Of a DNA stretch of 18,556 bases, positions 14,326 through 18,556 are shown piece by piece. Each line of letters opens with the position of its first letter. Position 1 is the first letter of the stretch. The stretch spans positions 1-18,556 of the forward strand of contig SKLD01000516.1 of assembly GCA_007123395.1 (NCBI GenBank), in the 5' to 3' direction. Under the pieces are notes generated by a model, which was given only the letters and a program-made list of their open reading frames with translations, made no database searches and was not told where the DNA came from. Made by a program: the position numbers and the translations under genes. The stretch comes from Opitutales bacterium (GTDB lineage Bacteria; Verrucomicrobiota; Verrucomicrobiia; Opitutales; Oceanipulchritudinaceae).

Positions 14326-16086
14326 TCAGGGATTGGATGCCACCGGGGGCGCGGAAACCGGTTCGAGATTGAGATAGCGGGCGATGCGTTCGCCGATGCG
14401 CTGGAAAGCCGGAGCGGCGACCACGCCGCCATAGCTCGTGCCGGGGGTTTTGGCGTCGTCGACAACAACGGTCACCACCACCCGCGGATCACCCGCCGGA
14501 AAGAAGCCGGAGAAGGAAGCGATGTGGTGACGCTCGGAATAGCGCCCGTTGAGAATCTTGCGCGATGTGCCGGTTTTTCCCGCCACTTCGAAGCCGCTGA
14601 TCCGCGCCCGCCTCGCCGTCCCTTCCGGACCGACTGCGCCGACAAGGAGTTCGGCCATCTCCGCCGACGTCTCCGCCGAAAGGACGCGCTGCCCTTCACG
14701 GGGCCGGTACATCATCACCTTCTCCCCGGAGCGGTCCAAGACCTCGCGCACCACAAAGGGCGCGCGCAGGTAACCGCCGCCCGCGATGACCGACATGCCC
14801 TTGTGCATCTGCAGCGGCGTCACGCTCACCGCGTAGCCCGCCGGCAGACGACTGATCGTTAGCCCGTCCCACGCACGCACGGGGTGCAACCGGCCCGACA
14901 CCTCGCCGCCGAGTACCCAGCCCGTCGGCGTGCCAAAGCCAAACCGCTCGCACCATGCGTGCAAACGCTGCGAGCCGAGCATCATGCCGACAATGGCCGA
15001 ACCACGGTTGCTCGAGCGCGCGACGACCCCGCTCAGAGGCAGTTCGCCGAGCGGACGTACATCCGAGGGCAACCGCACCGACCGTCCCGCGTACTCCACC
15101 ACGGGAAGGGAGCAGTCGATCAACGTCCCGCGCTTTACAAGCCGCTCCTCAAGGGCCGCCGCCACCGGGACGATCTTGAAAACCGATCCCGGCTCGTAGA
15201 CATCGGTGACGGCGCGGTTGCGCTGGTTCCCGATGGGAAAATCCCAAAACCGGTTCGGGTCGAAGGTCGGGTGGTTCGCCATCGCGAGAATGGAGCCGTC
15301 GCGCGGATCGCTGACGATGATCGACACGCCTTCCGGGCTGTATTGGCCGACAAGATTTTCGATCTCATCCTCGACGAAGCTCTGGATGACCGAGTCGATC
15401 GTGAGAACAACGTTATACCCGTTGCTCGGCGGTGCCTCGCGGTTTCGGAAGGCGGCGATCTCACGGCGGCGACCGTCGTTTTCGGACACCTTCCAACCCG
15501 GCTGACCGCGCAGAAAAAAGTCGAAATGTTGTTCCACCCCGAGCACCGCCGTCTCTTCGCGGTTGAGAAAGCCGGTGATGTGCGCGGCAAGCGAGCCCGC
15601 GGGGTAGTGGCGCAGAAAGCGGCGGTTGCCGTAAACCCCCCGGATGCGCAGGGCCATGGCCGCCTCGTAAGTGGCGTCATCTACCTCTGCCAGCTTTACC
15701 CAGCGCACGGGGCGCACCGCCGGGGAACCTTGCACCCCGCGGGTCCGCGTCGTCGCGATACGCGCCAGTTCGCCCGCGTCGAGTTCCAGCAGGCGCGCAA
15801 GGTCTTCGAGCCGGGGTAGCGCCTCGTCGGAGAAAACATGTGGATCGATGCCTAGGTCGACGACCGGGCGCGTGCCCGCGAGCAGCTCGCCGCGGCTGTC
15901 GCGAATATCCCCGCGCCGCGGCTCCAGCCGCACGAGCGTGCGCCGGTGGTTCTCCGCCTGCGCGGCATACTCCGGCGCAAGGTCGACATGCAGCTCATAC
16001 AGACGGTGGAAAATCCATCCGAAGGCCGTCAGCACACACAGGCATACCAGCCCGAACCTCCAAAACTGGACGAAGGTGCCCGACAT
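14326..16086 (-). CDS. ftsI: Class B penicillin-binding protein, FtsI-type transpeptidase
   Basis: 586 aa. This is the septal DD-transpeptidase that cross-links glycan made by FtsW. One N-terminal membrane span (about residues 8-27) precedes a PBP dimerisation domain (LEPRRGDIRDSRGELLA at about 54-70) and the transpeptidase domain with all three active-site motifs: SVFK (catalytic Ser301 counting from the ATG), SSN (358-360) and KTGT (504-507). There are no PASTA repeats. A TTG one codon upstream is in frame, but the ATG at 16086 shares its A with the TGA of the ftsL-like gene (TGATG), so coupled translation is likely. FtsI rather than a PBP2 of elongation is inferred from dcw position. Confidence 0.94.
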   Translation of the reverse strand: MSGTFVQFWRFGLVCLCVLTAFGWIFHRLYELHVDLAPEYAAQAENHRRTLVRLEPRRGDIRDSRGELLAGTRPVVDLGIDPHVFSDEALPRLEDLARLLELDAGELARIATTRTRGVQGSPAVRPVRWVKLAEVDDATYEAAMALRIRGVYGNRRFLRHYPAGSLAAHITGFLNREETAVLGVEQHFDFFLRGQPGWKVSENDGRRREIAAFRNREAPPSNGYNVVLTIDSVIQSFVEDEIENLVGQYSPEGVSIIVSDPRDGSILAMANHPTFDPNRFWDFPIGNQRNRAVTDVYEPGSVFKIVPVAAALEERLVKRGTLIDCSLPVVEYAGRSVRLPSDVRPLGELPLSGVVARSSNRGSAIVGMMLGSQRLHAWCERFGFGTPTGWVLGGEVSGRLHPVRAWDGLTISRLPAGYAVSVTPLQMHKGMSVIAGGGYLRAPFVVREVLDRSGEKVMMYRPREGQRVLSAETSAEMAELLVGAVGPEGTARRARISGFEVAGKTGTSRKILNGRYSERHHIASFSGFFPAGDPRVVVTVVVDDAKTPGTSYGGVVAAPAFQRIGERIARYLNLEPVSAPPVASNP

Positions 16087-16511
16087 CAATCAAGCCGCCG
16101 CAGGGGTTCCATGACCGCGAGATCAAACGTCTGCATAAAGGGCTCCGCGCGTTCGCGCCGGACGCCGCCGTCCTCGCGCGCGGCGATGGCCCCTTCGTCC
16201 ATGCGGCGCTCGCGCAGGCGCACGACTTGGTGGCGCCCCGGGGGCTCCATCACCATACCCAGCTCCGCCGCGCGGTGGCGCAAGTAGGCGGGCTGGTTCA
16301 CCTTGGCGATTTTTGTGTCAAGGTAGTTGAGCCGCCGCTCAACCTCGTCAATGGAACGCTGCATCTCCTGCGTGTGCCGCGCGGAGGTCGAGATCTGGTG
16401 CCGCAGGGCGAGCACACCCGCGCCGCCCAGGACGGCGGCGACAAGTATCGCGCAGATGAGCGCGGCAATGGGATAGACTTCGTTTGTGGGGTGGTAGGCG
16501 GATGTCTTCAT
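16086..16511 (-). CDS. ftsL: FtsL-like bitopic division protein
   Basis: 141 aa. A short cytoplasmic N-terminus, one membrane span (about 13-36, PIAALICAILVAAVLGGAGVL) and a heptad-type coiled coil (about 40-71, TQEMQRSIDEVERRLNYLDTKIAKV) give the FtsL/DivIC topology. The segment AAELGMVMEPPGRHQVVRL (81-99) resembles the LGM..P..HQVVRL pattern that follows the coiled coil in such proteins. FtsL links FtsQ and FtsB to FtsW and FtsI. The charged C-terminal tail of about 40 residues is longer than usual. It begins 5 bp after rsmH and overlaps ftsI. The call depends on topology and position because this family is poorly conserved. Confidence 0.75.
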   Translation of the reverse strand: MKTSAYHPTNEVYPIAALICAILVAAVLGGAGVLALRHQISTSARHTQEMQRSIDEVERRLNYLDTKIAKVNQPAYLRHRAAELGMVMEPPGRHQVVRLRERRMDEGAIAAREDGGVRRERAEPFMQTFDLAVMEPLRRLD

Positions 16512-16516
16512 TCTTT

Positions 16517-17443
16517 TTAGTCGGTTCGTTTTTCAAGGGCACGGAGTTTGGCCGACCGCGCCCGCGGGTTCATGGCTGTTTCACTTTCCGGCGGAGTCAC
16601 CGGACGCCGGTTCAAAAGCTTTGCGGAGACCTTGCGCGACTGCTGCGGGGCAGAGTCACGGGCGTGCTCCGGCATCCCCGCCGCACGCCGGAAAAACCGT
16701 TTGACGATACGGTCTTCCAGAGAATGGAAACTAATCACCGCCATCCGGCCGCCCGGCGCGAGCGCGGCAAACGCCTTCGGCAAGGCCGTCTCGATCACCT
16801 CCAGTTCGCGGTTCACCGCGATACGGATGCCTTGAAAGACTCGCGTCGCCGGATGGATGCGCGGGGGCGGACCCGGCCGACGCGGCAGCGCCTCCACCAC
16901 GAGTTGCGCAAAAGCGCTGGTCGTGCGCAGCGCCTCCGTGCCGCGGGCCGCCTCGACGGCAGCCACTACACGCCGCCACGAAGGCTCCTCGCCGTAGTGC
17001 CGCACCGCGCGAATGAGGTCGCGGCGGTCGGCCGTCTCCAAAAACTCCGCCGCCGTCATCCCGGCACGCGGATCGAGCCGCATGTCCAGCGGACCGTCGT
17101 GCCGAAAGGAAAAACCGCGGTCGGCCGTGTCGTAGTGAAAAGACGACAGACCGAGATCGAAGAGCACGGCGTCGAACGGTCCCTCCACGGTCTCGTCGAG
17201 CCGCTCGAAATTCACGGCGGAAAAGGAAAAGCGACCGGGAAACGCGCGCTCCAAGTCACGCGCACGCTCCGCCGCCTCCGGATCGCAGTCGAGGGCGACC
17301 ACCGAATTCCCTCGCTCAAGAAAGGCACGGGCGTGCCCGCCGCCGCCAAAGGTCGCGTCGAGCACACGCAGCCCGCCGCGCCCGGCACCGAGAACGTCCA
17401 TGACCTCCGGCAGGAGCACGGGTATGTGGCCCGTCTCCGCCAC
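16517..17443 (-). CDS. rsmH: 16S rRNA m4C1402 methyltransferase RsmH (MraW)
   Basis: 308 aa from the chosen GTG. RsmH methylates N4 of C1402 in 16S rRNA using S-adenosylmethionine. Visible are HIPVLLPEVM (6-15), the SAM-binding loop VLDATFGGGGHARAFLE (27-43), FDAVLFDLGLSSFHYDTADRGFSF (starting at 90), DMRLD, and VISFHSLEDRIVKRFF (starting at 236). The frame is open 74 codons further up to an ATG at 17665, but that extension lacks family similarity. The GTG at 17443 has GGAAAGG 8 nt upstream and gives the usual length of about 310 aa. This leaves 228 bp between mraZ and rsmH, in which a small frame at 17445-17651 ends 1 nt before the GTG. Confidence 0.93.
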   Translation of the reverse strand: MAETGHIPVLLPEVMDVLGAGRGGLRVLDATFGGGGHARAFLERGNSVVALDCDPEAAERARDLERAFPGRFSFSAVNFERLDETVEGPFDAVLFDLGLSSFHYDTADRGFSFRHDGPLDMRLDPRAGMTAAEFLETADRRDLIRAVRHYGEEPSWRRVVAAVEAARGTEALRTTSAFAQLVVEALPRRPGPPPRIHPATRVFQGIRIAVNRELEVIETALPKAFAALAPGGRMAVISFHSLEDRIVKRFFRRAAGMPEHARDSAPQQSRKVSAKLLNRRPVTPPESETAMNPRARSAKLRALEKRTD

Positions 17444-17444
17444 T

Positions 17445-17651
17445 TCAAAAACCTTTCCGTTCGCTTCGACCCCTCGTCGATCCGGCGCTCCCGCCCGCCG
17501 ACCATGGCCACGGAAAGCAGGCGCGCGCGTAGACCCGCTGACGTGCGAAAATCCGCAGTCCCGCTCCCGTGCAGCCGGCATACATCCGGCATACGCGGAC
17601 CGTGCCGCCGACGCTCTCCGCTCCCGGCCCGTGTTTCGCAGTGTTGTCCAT
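17445..17651 (-). CDS. Low-confidence small ORF between mraZ and rsmH
   Basis: A 68-aa frame (MDNTAKHGPGAESV...) has a GGAG 9 nt before its ATG and a TGA 1 nt before the favoured rsmH GTG, as a coupled small gene would. By a rough hand count, third-position GC is higher in this frame than in the overlapping upstream extension of rsmH. There is no membrane span or known motif; it is Arg/Gly-rich with several Cys and Trp residues. It may be chance. The competing reading is that rsmH really starts at 17665 with a 74-residue extension. Confidence 0.2.
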   Translation of the reverse strand: MDNTAKHGPGAESVGGTVRVCRMYAGCTGAGLRIFARQRVYARACFPWPWSAGGSAGSTRGRSERKGF

Positions 17652-17671
17652 ATCGCAGTCTCCATTTGCCC

Positions 17672-18124
17672 CTAGAAGAATTGCAGCTCCTCCATCGCGT
17701 CCGTGATGTCGACGCCCGCGTCCTCCGCTGCGTATTTCTCCGGATTCCAGATCTCGAAGGTCGCCCCAAGCCCCACCAAGACCGCTTCCCGGCTGATTGT
17801 CGCGTGCCGCAAAAGGTTTTCCGCCAGAAGGATACGCCCCTGCTTATCCACCCCGAACTGGTAGCCTTTGCCGAAAAACTGACGCAGCATCGCCCGCTTC
17901 TTCAGGTCATACTGCGCCACCGTCTCGGCCTTGCGCATGAGGTCCTGCAGCATCCGCGGAGGCATCACCGCGATGCACCCCGCAGGATTTTCCCAACCAA
18001 AATAAAAGTTCCCCTCGTCGCCCGTCACACGCCAGCTCGAAGGTACCGTCACCCGCTTCCGCGCATCCAAGCGATGCGTGAAGTTGCCTACGTAGATTCC
18101 CTGTGCCAGCGACCCTTCCATCAT
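17672..18124 (-). CDS. mraZ: Transcriptional regulator MraZ
   Basis: 150 aa from the first of two tandem ATGs. MraZ is a ring-forming DNA-binding protein with two SpoVT/AbrB-like domains that represses its own operon in E. coli. The first half has GIYVGNFTHRLDARKRVTVP (9-28), where the usual DxKGR reads DARKR; the second has the canonical DKQGRILL (93-100). It is the first gene of the cluster, as usual. The frame is open to a GTG at 18160, but that start would lie inside the operator repeats at 18145-18179; starting at 18124 puts the operator just upstream, as in E. coli. No good Shine-Dalgarno sequence is visible before either start. Confidence 0.93.
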   Translation of the reverse strand: MMEGSLAQGIYVGNFTHRLDARKRVTVPSSWRVTGDEGNFYFGWENPAGCIAVMPPRMLQDLMRKAETVAQYDLKKRAMLRQFFGKGYQFGVDKQGRILLAENLLRHATISREAVLVGLGATFEIWNPEKYAAEDAGVDITDAMEELQFF

Positions 18125-18144
18125 GGGCAAATCTATTGCGAATG

Positions 18145-18179
18145 TTCCATTTCCCCCCACATTGACCCATTTTGCCCCA
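18145..18179 (-). promoter_or_regulatory. MraZ operator: TGGGN direct repeats
   Basis: On the minus strand four pentamers follow each other with exactly 5-nt spacers: TGGGG (18179-18175), TGGGT (18169-18165), TGGGG (18159-18155) and a degenerate TGGAA (18149-18145). Known MraZ sites consist of TGGGN repeats separated by 5 bp just upstream of mraZ, and this matches in sequence, spacing and place. It implies autoregulation of the cluster. A -10-like GATACT (18197-18192) lies just upstream but has no good -35 partner, so no promoter is called. Confidence 0.85.
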
Positions 18180-18203
18180 TTCGGTCAAGAAAGTATCCAC
18201 CGA

Positions 18204-18212
18204 TGTGAATAA
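18204..18212 (-). promoter_or_regulatory. DnaA-box match upstream of mraZ
   Basis: TTATTCACA on the minus strand matches the DnaA-box consensus TTATNCACA exactly, in the one AT-rich patch of an otherwise GC-rich region, 24 bp upstream of the MraZ operator and close to where the promoter should be. It is a single site, so this is a candidate for replication-linked control rather than an origin. Confidence 0.45.
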
Positions 18213-18556
18213 TTTTTCCGGTCTTCCGGCGCCGAGCTTCCTTCGCCTAATTATTGGCAATTCGGCGCTTCCGCGTTTCCGCCGCGCTCTCCCCGCGGAA
18301 AACAGCGGGATCATTCCCTCCCCACCGCGCCGAGACTGCCTTCGGAAGAACCCTGGAGAGCCGCGGACTCCGAACCGCAGCGTGCTGACAGGCGCGGCGA
18401 ACCCTTCGGATCCAAGGAATCACCCAGCCGTCAGCTTGGCCCGGCAGCTGCCGCCGCGACGGACGGGCGGGGCTTGGGACGCCGCACGTGAAACAGCTCC
18501 GCCCCGCCGCTCCCGCAGGGCGCCGGTGCCGCCTCCCCTCTCCGTCCCAACTGTCC
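18213..18556. other. Upstream flank of mraZ, no gene recognised
   Basis: This GC-rich stretch to the window edge has no ORF with a recognisable product on either strand. It contains inverted repeats such as GCGCCGA (18229-18235) / TCGGCGC (18262-18268), and a larger imperfect stem around 18387-18440 (GCTGACAGGC... / ...GCCGTCAGC). These could be terminators of a neighbour or a structured RNA, but no known RNA family was recognised. Confidence 0.4.

Noticed and set aside
16484..18208. Long plus-strand open frame (574 codons) opposite mraZ and rsmH
   Set aside because: It is the complement of two securely identified genes in GC-rich DNA, with Arg/Pro/His-rich sequence and no recognisable domain. 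The same holds for the plus-strand frames at 2222-3433, 5476-6750, 8776-9999 and 12815-14074.
18355..18380. T-arm-like stem-loop (GCGG TTCGGAGT CCGC) on the minus strand, possible tRNA or tmRNA end
   Set aside because: The loop has G where the conserved A of TTCRA should be, and no matching acceptor 5' half, D-arm or anticodon arm was found.
18380..18556. RNase P RNA or other housekeeping RNA upstream of mraZ
   Set aside because: The conserved RNase P blocks (GAGGAAAGTCC, ACAGAA) are absent on both strands; the region only shows generic GC-rich stems.

Overview
The window is almost entirely one division and cell wall (dcw) cluster, read on the minus strand from right to left: mraZ, rsmH (mraW), an ftsL-like gene, ftsI-type penicillin-binding protein, murE, murF, mraY, a candidate 74-aa small ORF, a triple-LysM protein gene, ftsW, murG, ddl, ftsQ, ftsA and ftsZ. 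Junctions are very tight (4-bp ATGA overlaps, a TGATG overlap, gaps of 1 to 54 bp), so most of it is probably one long transcription unit. A separate secreted GH88-type unsaturated glucuronyl hydrolase gene follows on the same strand after a 375-bp gap. No rRNA, tRNA, CRISPR array or transposase gene was recognised.

The DNA is GC-rich. The best guess for the host is the Verrucomicrobiota, probably Opitutae. The reasons are a LysM gene lying between mraY and ftsW, divergent FtsZ and MurE sequences, and an aromatic GWI...GWVWT...FPNLY module in the glucuronyl hydrolase of a kind I associate with secreted proteins of marine Opitutae. This is inference; no rRNA marker is present.

Right end (18125-18556): the mraZ control region. 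It holds four TGGGN-type direct repeats at 10-bp periodicity (three exact, one degenerate), which is the MraZ operator architecture. A perfect DnaA-box match lies 24 bp further upstream. The repeats also show that MraZ starts at the tandem ATG near 18124 rather than at the upstream GTG. Middle (2030-18124): the encoded proteins methylate 16S rRNA (RsmH), make the UDP-MurNAc-pentapeptide (MurE, MurF, Ddl), make lipids I and II (MraY, MurG), polymerise and cross-link septal glycan (FtsW, FtsI), and form the divisome scaffold (FtsL-like, FtsQ, FtsA, FtsZ). The expected murD, murC and murB are absent; murG overlaps ddl directly, and the murD position is taken by the small ORF and the LysM gene. 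Left end (1-2029): the dcw cluster ends in a gap carrying a REP-like pair of inverted hairpins that may also act as a terminator, then the GH88 gene and a short unexplained open frame.

The most notable points are these. MurE has leucine where the family's carbamylated catalytic lysine should be, plus an altered P-loop. FtsZ has threonine instead of the second T7-loop aspartate and arginine inside the T4 glycine loop. A small ORF joined to both neighbours by ATGA overlaps occupies the murD slot. The operator evidence extends MraZ-type autoregulation to this lineage.
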